IMG/VR virus record: IMGVR_UViG_3300044620_000913
Location: 1 to 45,688 of that record
Origin: a virus
Direction: 5' to 3' (one strand)
DNA length: 45,688 nucleotides
Positions 38,117 to 45,688 of this stretch are shown here, piece by piece. The position numbers and the translations under genes are program-made. Position 1 is the stretch's first letter, and the number at the start of each line of letters is the position of its first letter. Below the pieces are notes generated by a model. It saw nothing but the letters and a program-made list of their open reading frames with translations. It had not been told where the DNA came from and did no database searches.

Positions 38117-40312
38117 TTAAATCTTAATTTCTACTGGGAATGATACGTTATTAGAAACCTCTCCAGCAGCACCACCAACACCAAATGAAAAAAGTTTATT
38201 ATTTTCAGTTAAAAACAATCCAGCATAAAAATGCCCACCTGAAACATTACCTCTATAAGCACCATCGACCAATGCGACATCCACTACCTTTTCAGGTATT
38301 TGTATTCTAGTATAAGTTGTACAAGCTTTAGTAAGTAAATACTCATTTGAAAGGCTAGGAACGCTATAACCAGTCATATACACCTTTCCATTTACATCCA
38401 AACACGCAAATGCTCTTCCAGATCCCCAAGCATCTTGACCAAATATTTTTTGTATAACTATACCCTTCATGCTATCTATTAATTTAGGAGAAACAGTATC
38501 AGTCGTATCTCCATGACCCAATTGACCATAGTGATTTCTACCCCAAGAATACATTTTACCTGATTCACCCAACACTAAATAATTTGTTCCATAAGCATAA
38601 TAAGTATTATCATCTCCTCTTTGTTTATCTAACCAACCACCAGCAGTTACAACCTGTTTTACTTTTTCTGGAATATTAACTTTTATAAAATAACTAGAAT
38701 TTGTTTTAGTTCCATCTCCTAGATTTCCTACACCATTATAACCACAAACAAACAATTCATCTGATGTACTAATATATGCACTATTAAAATTATTCCCATT
38801 TCCAGTCCCAACAATTTTTTTTGCATCTGAAACTAATGTTGTACTATTTTTTTTGCATTGAATCAATTTATTTTGCTGCGTTGTATTTCCAATACCTAAT
38901 TGTCCTACTTCATTAGCTCCACAAGAATACAATGTGTTATCATCATATAGTACCAATAATTTCGCTGCAAGATCATTAGAAGAAAATACAACTTCTTTAA
39001 CTTTTTTTGTTGAATTATCAGATACTAATGTGGGAGAAGTAATACCCGTAGTTGAATTTTGCGCTAATTGACCTGTATTATTAACACCCCAAGTATACAA
39101 TTTTCTAGTTGTACGTTCTATCGCAGCAAATGAAATATTCTGAACGTTATTATCTACAGCAACATCAAAATCATCAAATTTAATATTTGTTTCAAGTTTT
39201 ATATATCTTCTAGTATAAGTATTCGATTTTCCAAATCCCGTTAATCCATCAGCATATAAATATCCATTTAACCACAATGTTCCATCACTTAATAATAAAA
39301 CTTGATAATATATACTAATTATAGATTTAACTATTCTCAAATTTGGATTATCAATCAAATATGAGTTATCAAAAGTATATCTCATTGGTGGCCAATTATT
39401 TATTGAATTTACATCTAAATTTAACCACGTTGTATGTTGCCCCCAACCAAATAAAGATGGTTCGTCTGTAATTACGGATCTAATCCAATAAGAATTTTTA
39501 AAAACGGGAAATCCTAATATAGTAGGACGACCACCAGAACCAGAACTTTTTACATTTATAGTTCCTACATCACCAGTTTTAGATACATCTACATTACCTG
39601 TAAATTTAAGCTCTGTAACTGAACCCACACTACCAGAATCTTTAGATATATCTATACCAGTAAATGTAGATGAAGATGATCCTGATGTTACTGGTGTAGC
39701 TGGACCTTTAGCAGCAGAATATTTAATACATGGTAATAATGCAACATTTTTAGGACGAGTTTCCAAACCTCCAGTGTATTGAGTATAAGCCACCTTTCCT
39801 GTCGATACATTACCTTCTCCTCCAATATCCATAAAACCATCTGCATCATTATCGCCACCATTATCTACTATATCATGTCTGTGCTTCTCAATACTATCTT
39901 CTTGTATACTACCTAATTTTCTTGTAGTATCTTCATCAACATTAGCACCATTATCTAATCCTCTAATAAAATAACCTCTTAAATCAGGAGCATAAAAATA
40001 CTTACTTTTATCTACTAATGGATTTAAAATATCTGTAAATGTATGACCAATTACTTTATATAATTCATTATACTCTCCGACAATATTCAACTTACTACCA
40101 TTACATTCTATCCAACCATTAGGTGCTACTGTTGTAGCAAAAAAAGATACTTGCCCAACTGGAGTATCTGAAGGAACAGAATTTGCTATAATAGAAGAAA
40201 GTGCTTGCATAGTCACTCTTCTTGTTTGTAAATCCTGCACAACAATAGTTGTAGCATCCCCCTTTAATGGGGCTGTCAAAGGAAGTATTTCATCTACTCT
40301 AATATCAGGCAT
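38117..40312 (-). CDS. tail-collar plus RCC1 propeller fibre protein, paralogue (731 residues)
   Basis: Same architecture as the 746-residue neighbour. Head PLKGDATTIVVQDLQTRRV; collar domain from residue ~50 (PVGQVSFFATTVAPNGWIEC, YAPDLRGYFIRG, EKHRHDIVDNGG with H-x-H near 144, TRPKNVALLPCIKY); a Ser/Gly/Thr linker (~215-265); then RCC1 repeats from ~285 (LYTWGVNNTGQLAQN, LYSCGANEVGQLGIG, LFVCGYNGVGNLGDG, MYSWGRNHYGQLGHG). The anchor part is better conserved between the two copies than the outer faces appear to be, as expected if they bind different targets. Own late-promoter motif. Confidence 0.88.
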   Translation of the reverse strand: MPDIRVDEILPLTAPLKGDATTIVVQDLQTRRVTMQALSSIIANSVPSDTPVGQVSFFATTVAPNGWIECNGSKLNIVGEYNELYKVIGHTFTDILNPLVDKSKYFYAPDLRGYFIRGLDNGANVDEDTTRKLGSIQEDSIEKHRHDIVDNGGDNDADGFMDIGGEGNVSTGKVAYTQYTGGLETRPKNVALLPCIKYSAAKGPATPVTSGSSSSTFTGIDISKDSGSVGSVTELKFTGNVDVSKTGDVGTINVKSSGSGGRPTILGFPVFKNSYWIRSVITDEPSLFGWGQHTTWLNLDVNSINNWPPMRYTFDNSYLIDNPNLRIVKSIISIYYQVLLLSDGTLWLNGYLYADGLTGFGKSNTYTRRYIKLETNIKFDDFDVAVDNNVQNISFAAIERTTRKLYTWGVNNTGQLAQNSTTGITSPTLVSDNSTKKVKEVVFSSNDLAAKLLVLYDDNTLYSCGANEVGQLGIGNTTQQNKLIQCKKNSTTLVSDAKKIVGTGNGNNFNSAYISTSDELFVCGYNGVGNLGDGTKTNSSYFIKVNIPEKVKQVVTAGGWLDKQRGDDNTYYAYGTNYLVLGESGKMYSWGRNHYGQLGHGDTTDTVSPKLIDSMKGIVIQKIFGQDAWGSGRAFACLDVNGKVYMTGYSVPSLSNEYLLTKACTTYTRIQIPEKVVDVALVDGAYRGNVSGGHFYAGLFLTENNKLFSFGVGGAAGEVSNNVSFPVEIKI

Positions 40313-40318
40313 AAAATC

Positions 40319-40324
40319 TATTTA
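40319..40324 (-). promoter_or_regulatory. T4-like late promoter core TAAATA
   Basis: AATAAATAG on the minus strand, 6 bases, then ATG at 40312. Confidence 0.6.
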
Positions 40325-40332
40325 TTAAAAAA

Positions 40333-41286
40333 TTAACTAATTGAAATACCTTCAGATAAAATATTATCTCCTTCAGAAGTATCAATTGGTATACCATCAG
40401 TAGTTAATAACCTACCAACCACATCAACAACTTCATCTCTCAGAGTTATTGTAGAACTTGCTGCTACAACCGTACCATCAGCATTTTTTAATAACAATCT
40501 AGCAGATTCAACTTCTGCTGGTATTGTATCAATCGCAAATGAAACATTTATAGTTCCTTTATTACCATTAATTGTAACTTCACCAGTATATATATTTCCT
40601 AAAATATCTGGGGCCGTTATTGTACCTAAAATCTCCCAATATAATACAGTTCCATCTGGTACATTAACAGTATCTACCAAGAAAACAGCAGTATCACCTT
40701 CTGAATATATATTTTTATTATTTTGAAGTAATATGTTATATGTCTTCTTAAGTTTATTATCATCAAATTTAAGACAATTATCTCCAATCTCTTCTAACAT
40801 TCTTTTTAATGATAATAACAAATCATACAATTCTTTATATTTTTTATCAATATATATTTTAGGAATAGCATCCTTATTTTGCTCTGGCCATGGAACATCA
40901 ATAACTTTATTATTATTCATATTGATAGTACCAAACATAGTTCCTCCAGATAATGGAAGAAAATTCTCAAAAATCTGAAATAAACCTCTACAACCAATTA
41001 ATATTGGTACTAATTGTCTATTACCATCTATAATATATGTAACATCTTTTCTTTGATTATAAATTAAATCGCCAGTTTCCATATTAGCATCAGCAATTGT
41101 ACTATCCATTACTGTGACAATATTCTTATTTGATACTAAAATTCCACCTAAAGTTTTTCCATCACCAACATACATCCTCTTTGTATCTGTAGTATAAAGA
41201 AGTTCACCTTCATCAAAGATTATAGTTTTCCTACAATCATTTGTACCTCTTCTAACCTTAATCTTCCCTATTCTACGATCAATCAT
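40333..41286 (-). CDS. Mtd N-domain-like fibre adaptor with Calx-beta/Ig-like C-terminus (317 residues)
   Basis: Residues 1-50 (IGKIKVRRGTNDCRK, EGELLYTTDTKRMYVGDG) are the attachment module. Residues ~110-165 have PLSGGTMFGTINMNNNKV and DAIPKIYIDKKYKEL, followed by a helix (LLLSLKRMLEEI) that may be a trimeric coiled coil. The last ~110 residues (NIYSEGDTAVFLVDT, GTVLYWEILGT, RLLLKNADGTVVAASSTITL) resemble Calx-beta or Ig-like domains. Unlike the other three minus-strand adaptors, it is not followed by a closely coupled tip gene; the next gene has its own promoter. It may itself be a complete short fibre. Confidence 0.8.
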   Translation of the reverse strand: MIDRRIGKIKVRRGTNDCRKTIIFDEGELLYTTDTKRMYVGDGKTLGGILVSNKNIVTVMDSTIADANMETGDLIYNQRKDVTYIIDGNRQLVPILIGCRGLFQIFENFLPLSGGTMFGTINMNNNKVIDVPWPEQNKDAIPKIYIDKKYKELYDLLLSLKRMLEEIGDNCLKFDDNKLKKTYNILLQNNKNIYSEGDTAVFLVDTVNVPDGTVLYWEILGTITAPDILGNIYTGEVTINGNKGTINVSFAIDTIPAEVESARLLLKNADGTVVAASSTITLRDEVVDVVGRLLTTDGIPIDTSEGDNILSEGISIS

Positions 41287-41292
41287 ATATTT

Positions 41293-41298
41293 TATTTA
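41293..41298 (-). promoter_or_regulatory. T4-like late promoter core TAAATA
   Basis: CTAAATAA on the minus strand, 6 bases, then ATG at 41286. It lies in the gap after the preceding stop. Confidence 0.62.
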
Positions 41299-41300
41299 GG

Positions 41301-42671
41301 TTACACGTATTTGCTAATACTACCTAAAACTAGATAATCATTTGCTGTAGCACCAGAACCAGATCTAATTATTTTAAACTCATATAAATTAAATGAATTT
41401 GGATATGCTGTTAAATTATCTGTAGATGATACTAAAGCATCCTTCCATTTAATATCCATTTTAACTCCATCAATATTAAACTCTGTAAGATTTCTTCCAA
41501 CTACCATGTTTAGCACTAAACTCAAATCCATAGATTTTCCGATAGCTAAAACTGATGACAATGACTGTGATGTAGATGCTGAAACATTAACAATGTAATC
41601 TCCAGTTGGAGGTAATTGATAATATAAGAAATTATTTGTTAATAAATTTGCTTGAATATTTACTGGAACATTAACAATGATATTTACATCAGATTTATAT
41701 GTTTTAATTTCATCACGAACTTCATTTAATGTTACTGAAGTTGGGAATGTGATATATTCAAATCTATTTGTATCACTATTAAATCTAAATGTTTGATTAT
41801 TACTTGGAGCAACATTTGTAACTGATATTCCTTGAATTTTAGTTACAGTAGAACTTAATACTGCACCAGAACCTGTAACAAGAATATCTCCTGTTAAGGT
41901 TATTGTAGATGAACTAGGTGTCCAAGCAGTAAGTGCATCACTCCACATCATTACCTGCCCATCAACTGGTTGGGTTTCATCTATAGGATAACCTCTTAAT
42001 GCTATAACAGTACCATTAATTTCATTTATTCCTTCTCCTTGTAAATCTCCAATTAAAGTTATTGTATCTGAAGGTTCTTTGATTTTAAAAATATTCAATT
42101 CTCCAGATTCATCCAATGTAGCACTTAATCCACTACCAATACTAAAATAACTAATATCTTGAATATCAGATTCTCTTATTTTAGCTTTTTGTTTAATAAA
42201 AATATTTGGAGAAACCGATTTCCAACCATTATCATAAATTAAAACATCACCATTATCTGAATCTTCTGGAAGTTCATTCGATAGTTTAATTGTAGCAATA
42301 CCATTCGATTCATCAAATATTTTTTCAATCTTATCTCCTACAAAATTAATACCAATAACATCATTTTTTGCAGTTCCATCTTTATATAATTCTTGTGTTG
42401 GTCTAGGAACAGTTATTGTTAGCTTAGTAGATAAGGCATTATATGCAGCAGAAACACCATTTCCAACAAAATCTACAGCACTGACACTTCCAATCGCTAC
42501 TCCTTCATCAAAATATTGAGTATATGTTAATGCTTCAAGATTATTTTGAATAAAATTTGTAATTGTATTTAAATCAGATCTATAAGTAGATCCATCTTTA
42601 ATAAGCGGAATATACTCATTACCATTTAATATATTCGCTACATTTAATTCTGATATTGTTTTTCCCGCCAT
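41301..42671 (-). CDS. tail-fibre structural protein (456 residues)
   Basis: The start MAGKTISELNVAN with GNEYIPLIKDGSTYRSDL matches the ISELPxA...E-x-(I/L)-P-(V/L)-x-x-x-G-x-T opening of many phage fibre proteins. It also recalls the heads of the two collar proteins. Residues ~205-305 contain TLIGDLQGEGINEINGTVIA and TLTGDILVTGSG, then IQGISV, the repeated L-T-G-D-V-x-G-x-G phrase of cyanophage-type fibres. The C-terminal ~130 residues form a beta-rich domain (YYQLPPTGDYIVNVSAS, YEFKIIRSGS) that I cannot name. No catalytic motif. Own late-promoter motif. Probably a fibre or fibre-tip component. Confidence 0.8.
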   Translation of the reverse strand: MAGKTISELNVANILNGNEYIPLIKDGSTYRSDLNTITNFIQNNLEALTYTQYFDEGVAIGSVSAVDFVGNGVSAAYNALSTKLTITVPRPTQELYKDGTAKNDVIGINFVGDKIEKIFDESNGIATIKLSNELPEDSDNGDVLIYDNGWKSVSPNIFIKQKAKIRESDIQDISYFSIGSGLSATLDESGELNIFKIKEPSDTITLIGDLQGEGINEINGTVIALRGYPIDETQPVDGQVMMWSDALTAWTPSSSTITLTGDILVTGSGAVLSSTVTKIQGISVTNVAPSNNQTFRFNSDTNRFEYITFPTSVTLNEVRDEIKTYKSDVNIIVNVPVNIQANLLTNNFLYYQLPPTGDYIVNVSASTSQSLSSVLAIGKSMDLSLVLNMVVGRNLTEFNIDGVKMDIKWKDALVSSTDNLTAYPNSFNLYEFKIIRSGSGATANDYLVLGSISKYV

Positions 42672-42676
42672 ATCTT

Positions 42677-42682
42677 TATTTA
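42677..42682 (-). promoter_or_regulatory. T4-like late promoter core TAAATA
   Basis: CATAAATAA on the minus strand, 5 bases, then ATG at 42671. Confidence 0.65.
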
Positions 42683-42689
42683 TGTTTTA

Positions 42690-44810
42690 TTACCATTCTA
42701 TGATAATTGCTCCTTGTTTACCATTCCAATCATCATTAAAAGTATCAGTTCTTCCAACCAAAGGCGTTTTTTCTAATTTTTTCCCACCTTTACCATAAAT
42801 TTCTTTAAGATTTAAAAAATCATATCCACCATAATATCCTGCTGGACCACATATATGATACAAAGCTCTACCACCACCATCCATTCCAGCTTGTCCACCA
42901 GCACCGCCACCACCACCATATCCACCCAAAGAACCAGAACCCAATTTTCCTAATATTAAACCTTTTAAATGAGCATAAGAATGTGGTAAAATACCACCAG
43001 CACCACCGACACCATTTCCAACAACACCTGCAAACATGCTGTTGTCTCTTGAAAAATTTTGCATAACACTTCCACCAGAACCACCGATCCATGATCCAGA
43101 AAATGAATCATCAACATTACTAGCTTTACCTAATTTACCATTAGTAGCACTTATAGTACTTGTCATATTACCAATTTTAATAGTAGATGCTTTAAAATTT
43201 TCACTTAAATAATAATCTTTATAAGTAAATGTTTGATTGACCCACAAACTTATAGGAGTTCTTCCACCACCACCGGGTGGTGGAACTTTATATACATATG
43301 TCTTTACATTATAGTTTATAGTCATGCCTGATGAAACAACTAATTCAAATCCATTACTTCTATCATATGTTTTTCCACTTTCTACAGAAACTGAAAATAC
43401 AGCATACCCACCACCACCACCAGAACCACGACCATGATATAGTGATACTTCAGGTGGATTGTATACGTCGCCAGTACCATTGAAAATTCCCGGAATATCA
43501 GTAGATCCACCACCACCAATTACATGTACTATTACTGAATTTACTCCAGCTGGTGCTGTCCAACTATTATCTCCTACAGAAGTCAATTCAACCATCCCGC
43601 TTCTAGTACCAACATATTTAAATGCTTTATTTACATCATCTATAATCAAAGCATATGACATTCCTTCTGGTGGAGATGTATATTTACTGATAGAATCAAA
43701 TATAACAGCAGATCTTATTACATAATTTACATTTACAAAATCAGATAAAACTGTCCCACCAGCATTACTTACAAATACCTTATACTGTCCTTCTTCAGTA
43801 GCATTATAAGTAGAAGATGTAGCACCAGCAATTGGTACATCATTTTTATACCATTGATAAGTTAATGGAGCAGTTCCAGTAGCTGTTACTGATAACAAAG
43901 TAGGAGCATTACCACCTACTGGTTGAAGTGTAATTAGTGGTGGTTGTACTGTAATAAGTGTAACATCATTAGAAGTAGCACTATCAGCAGCATTACTTAC
44001 AACTACTTTATAAGTACCAGCATCATTTGCAATATATGAATCTTGTGTTTGTCCTGATATTTCAACACCGTTCTTATACCATTTATATGTTAAAGAAGTT
44101 CCAGTAGCTACAACTTTCAATAAAGCTGGTGTAGTTGTACCAAATGGTTGTGTAATAATTCTAGGAGCTATTACCGCACCAACAACACAATCAGTAGATG
44201 TAACTGAACCAACTTGATTACTAACAATCACTTTATATGTACCATCAGATGTAATATTGTAAGAAGATGAAGTAGCACCAGAAATAGCTACACTATCTTT
44301 AAGCCATTGATATGTTAATGGAGCAGTTCCTGTAGCAACAACAGAAACAGTCTCTGAACCAACCAAAGAAATACTCGATTTAGGTTGTGTTGTAATTACT
44401 GGTTTATTTCCAGCTATAAAATTAGCAATTTGACTATAGACTGTTCCAAAATCATTTGTAACAACAACATCATAATCACCACTATCATTCAAGGTAGCTG
44501 AATTTATACTAAAAATAGCCTGAGTCGCTCCAGAAATATTTTGACCATTTTTTCTCCATTGATATTTTAGAGGTTCTGTTCCACTAACAGTAACAGAAAA
44601 ATCAATCTTAACATTTAATCCACCAATAACAGAAACTGGATGTTTAGATATTACAGGAGATGATCCAACTTTTAAAATACCTGTAGAACTTACACTACCA
44701 TATTGAGATTTTACAACAACTGTAAATTTCTTACCATTCATGTCAGCTGTGACATTACTCAGTTCCAATTTATTTAAAGTTTTACCGGGTATTAAAGTTG
44801 GTTCACTCAT
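42690..44810 (-). CDS. Ig-repeat protein with Gly-rich tip (706 residues)
   Basis: The first ~48 residues (LELSNVTADMNGKKFTVVVK, then GSVSSTGILKV) are the back half of an Ig domain whose front half ends the upstream gene. Four complete I-set-like Ig domains follow to ~residue 365, each with Y-x-W followed by G-x-Y-x-V-x-V-S-N (YQWRKNGQNISGA, YQWLKDSVAISGA, YKWYKNGVEISGQ, YQWYKNDVPIAGA). The rest is a Gly-rich tip: WTAPAGVNSVIVHVIGGGG, GRGSGGGGGYAVF, GYGGGGGAGGQAGMDGGG, ending GAIIIEW. That is the layout of Gly-rich phage adhesin domains, and recalls the polyglycine sandwich of T4-like gp38 adhesins. No promoter motif is seen; the ATG lies 4 bases after the adaptor's stop. Receptor-binding tip is likely. 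Confidence 0.85.
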   Translation of the reverse strand: MSEPTLIPGKTLNKLELSNVTADMNGKKFTVVVKSQYGSVSSTGILKVGSSPVISKHPVSVIGGLNVKIDFSVTVSGTEPLKYQWRKNGQNISGATQAIFSINSATLNDSGDYDVVVTNDFGTVYSQIANFIAGNKPVITTQPKSSISLVGSETVSVVATGTAPLTYQWLKDSVAISGATSSSYNITSDGTYKVIVSNQVGSVTSTDCVVGAVIAPRIITQPFGTTTPALLKVVATGTSLTYKWYKNGVEISGQTQDSYIANDAGTYKVVVSNAADSATSNDVTLITVQPPLITLQPVGGNAPTLLSVTATGTAPLTYQWYKNDVPIAGATSSTYNATEEGQYKVFVSNAGGTVLSDFVNVNYVIRSAVIFDSISKYTSPPEGMSYALIIDDVNKAFKYVGTRSGMVELTSVGDNSWTAPAGVNSVIVHVIGGGGSTDIPGIFNGTGDVYNPPEVSLYHGRGSGGGGGYAVFSVSVESGKTYDRSNGFELVVSSGMTINYNVKTYVYKVPPPGGGGRTPISLWVNQTFTYKDYYLSENFKASTIKIGNMTSTISATNGKLGKASNVDDSFSGSWIGGSGGSVMQNFSRDNSMFAGVVGNGVGGAGGILPHSYAHLKGLILGKLGSGSLGGYGGGGGAGGQAGMDGGGRALYHICGPAGYYGGYDFLNLKEIYGKGGKKLEKTPLVGRTDTFNDDWNGKQGAIIIEW

Positions 44811-44814
44811 ATGA

Positions 44815-45594
44815 TTAAGAAATATACCATTCGTAAGTTAATTCACCGTCTCCATAAGCCTCTACGCTAAATTTAACATCCGATCCAACTCTTACAGTAA
44901 GATCTTGGAGTGGTGTTACAATATTAGGAGGATAATTTATCGCAACAGGATCTGGTGGAACTACTCTTGATAACAATAAAACATTTAATTCCTTTTCCAA
45001 TAAATCTACTTGAGTTTTAAATGCTAAAATTTGATTTTTTAAACTATCAAAACGATCATCAGCATATTGCTTATTCGCTAATTCATAATCATCAATAGGA
45101 ATTGGTATATTACGAACGAAATTTCCTCCATTCATAGAAATATTTCCACTCATTATCCCACCACTACGCAACAAATAATTGCCAGTCAAGTTTTCAATAT
45201 TTGTATTAGCACAACCAACGTTTCTAAAAAATTTCTGACGATGGTTTCCAGAATTACATTGGTCAATTTCTGAAAAGAGTCTATATGTATTTCCACTTTT
45301 CACATCAAAAACCATATCACCTTCATCCATGGTTTTTAATTTTTCATCTTTTATGTTTTTAAACGAATCTCTAGAATCGTAATCAATGATTTCAATATCA
45401 TTAATATAATTAAAAGTACTAACCTTAGTTCCACCGGGATTTATATTATCCCCAACAAATATTCTTTTACTATCTAAAAGATAAACCAATTCACCTTCTT
45501 CCAAAATAACAAAATTCTTTTGGTCAGATAATCCTCTTCTTAAAAAGATTTTCTTACAGTCATTTTTAAAAGGTTCTATGTTTATAAAAGGCAT
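44815..45594 (-). CDS. Mtd N-domain-like fibre adaptor ending in half an Ig domain (259 residues)
   Basis: Start taken at ATG 45594 (MPFINIEPFKND), one base after the previous stop (TAATATG); a TTG three codons earlier is less likely. Residues ~10-50 (KIFLRRGLSDQKN, EGELVYLLDSKRIFVGDN) are the attachment module. SGGIMSGNISMNGGNFVRN with DYELANKQYADDRF is a fibre phrase, followed by a coiled-coil-like helix (LKNQILAFKTQVDLLEKEL). The protein ends PPNIVTPLQDLTVRVGSD then LTYEWYIS, an Ig domain cut off just after the Y-x-W core. The missing strands begin the next gene in the +1 frame. Adaptor of a bipartite fibre. Confidence 0.82.
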   Translation of the reverse strand: MPFINIEPFKNDCKKIFLRRGLSDQKNFVILEEGELVYLLDSKRIFVGDNINPGGTKVSTFNYINDIEIIDYDSRDSFKNIKDEKLKTMDEGDMVFDVKSGNTYRLFSEIDQCNSGNHRQKFFRNVGCANTNIENLTGNYLLRSGGIMSGNISMNGGNFVRNIPIPIDDYELANKQYADDRFDSLKNQILAFKTQVDLLEKELNVLLLSRVVPPDPVAINYPPNIVTPLQDLTVRVGSDVKFSVEAYGDGELTYEWYIS

Positions 45595-45595
45595 A

Positions 45596-45688
45596 TTATT
45601 CAATTACATATATATCATCATTACCATTCCCATTTTTTGGAGAATTATTAAAAGGAATTGGTATTGGACTATTTACTAAGTTCGTAAC
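45596..45688 (-). CDS. C-terminal end of an upstream gene (cut by window edge)
   Basis: The minus-strand frame is open from the window edge for 30 residues (NSPIPIPFNNSPKNGNGN, then DDIYVIE) and stops at TAA 45598-45596, one base before the next ATG. It is Asn/Pro/Gly-rich and low-complexity. Too short to assign, but the tight junction suggests it belongs to the same transcription unit as the adaptor that follows. Confidence 0.6.
   Translation of the reverse strand, partial: VTNLVNSPIPIPFNNSPKNGNGNDDIYVIE

Noticed and set aside
42868-43092. Trp/Cys-rich minus-strand frame
   Set aside because: Its composition (W, C and G runs) is what the glycine-coding GGN repeats give when read out of frame.
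44808-44820. Classical programmed frameshift at the split Ig domain
   Set aside because: The codon before the stop (TCT, then TAA) would re-pair poorly after a +1 slip and no -1 heptamer is present. I report the split itself but do not annotate a frameshift site.
9361-45594. Diversity-generating retroelement, suggested by the tropism-determinant-like domains
   Set aside because: Only the N-terminal attachment module is present. I saw no reverse transcriptase, no template/variable repeat pair and no C-type-lectin variable region in the window.
1-45688. tRNA genes, CRISPR arrays, insertion sequences, integrase or attachment sites
   Set aside because: None was recognised on either strand; the noncoding gaps are all about 106 bases or shorter and hold promoters, terminators or short repeats.

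Overview
The window looks like part of a large tailed-phage genome of the T4-like (myovirus) kind, probably marine. It is strongly AT-rich and almost fully coding. It is packed with tail-fibre and adhesin modules, and many genes are preceded by a T4-type late-promoter core (TAAATA, once the full TATAAATA). Phages of Prochlorococcus/Synechococcus or Pelagibacter have this general look, but nothing here fixes the host. No capsid, replication, tRNA, integrase or CRISPR features are present.

Layout. Plus-strand genes run from 1 to 23649 and minus-strand genes from 45688 down to 23701. They converge on one strong hairpin with T-runs on both sides (23657-23690), which probably ends transcription in both directions. 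Plus-strand side: the end of a fibre gene (3-620) coupled to a repeat protein with a poly-Gly hinge (622-2388); a 2191-residue repeat protein (2483-9058); an overlooked 55-residue gene with its own promoter and terminator (9087-9254); a small adaptor-like protein (9361-9663); a 2832-residue protein with a beta-helix and eight LamG-like domains (9686-18184); a 1581-residue beta-helix protein sharing its C-terminal domain (18198-22943); and two small proteins. Minus-strand side, in transcription order: an adaptor and an Ig/Gly-rich tip protein that split one Ig domain between them (45594-42690); a fibre protein (42671-41301); another adaptor (41286-40333); two collar-plus-RCC1-propeller proteins (40312-35862); two adaptor/propeller gene pairs (35855-31118); a three-gene island with a RecB-like nuclease (31076-29632); and two paralogous long fibres with Ig-like heads (29597-23701).

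How the genes may work together. Six proteins carry an N-terminal module resembling the baseplate-attaching N-domain of the phage major tropism determinant (pattern G-E-L-x-Y-x-x-x-x-x-R-x-Y-V-G). In three minus-strand cases the adaptor gene is followed within 3-4 bases by a tip gene with no promoter between them, which suggests bipartite fibres (adaptor plus receptor-binding tip). The other large proteins are whole fibres or decorations with carbohydrate-binding-type folds (LamG, beta-helix, RCC1 propeller, Ig, Gly-rich). The virion would therefore carry many different adhesins.

Regulation. Thirteen gene starts have TAAATA upstream, twelve of them at exactly 5-6 bases, so late transcripts may begin at or next to the ATG (leaderless). 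The nuclease island instead has a sigma70-type promoter with the same geometry. Where the island meets the next late gene, an 11-bp inverted repeat holds the late gene's ATG in one arm and its late promoter in the loop. This matches the T4 arrangement in which read-through early mRNA is translationally silent and late mRNA is not.
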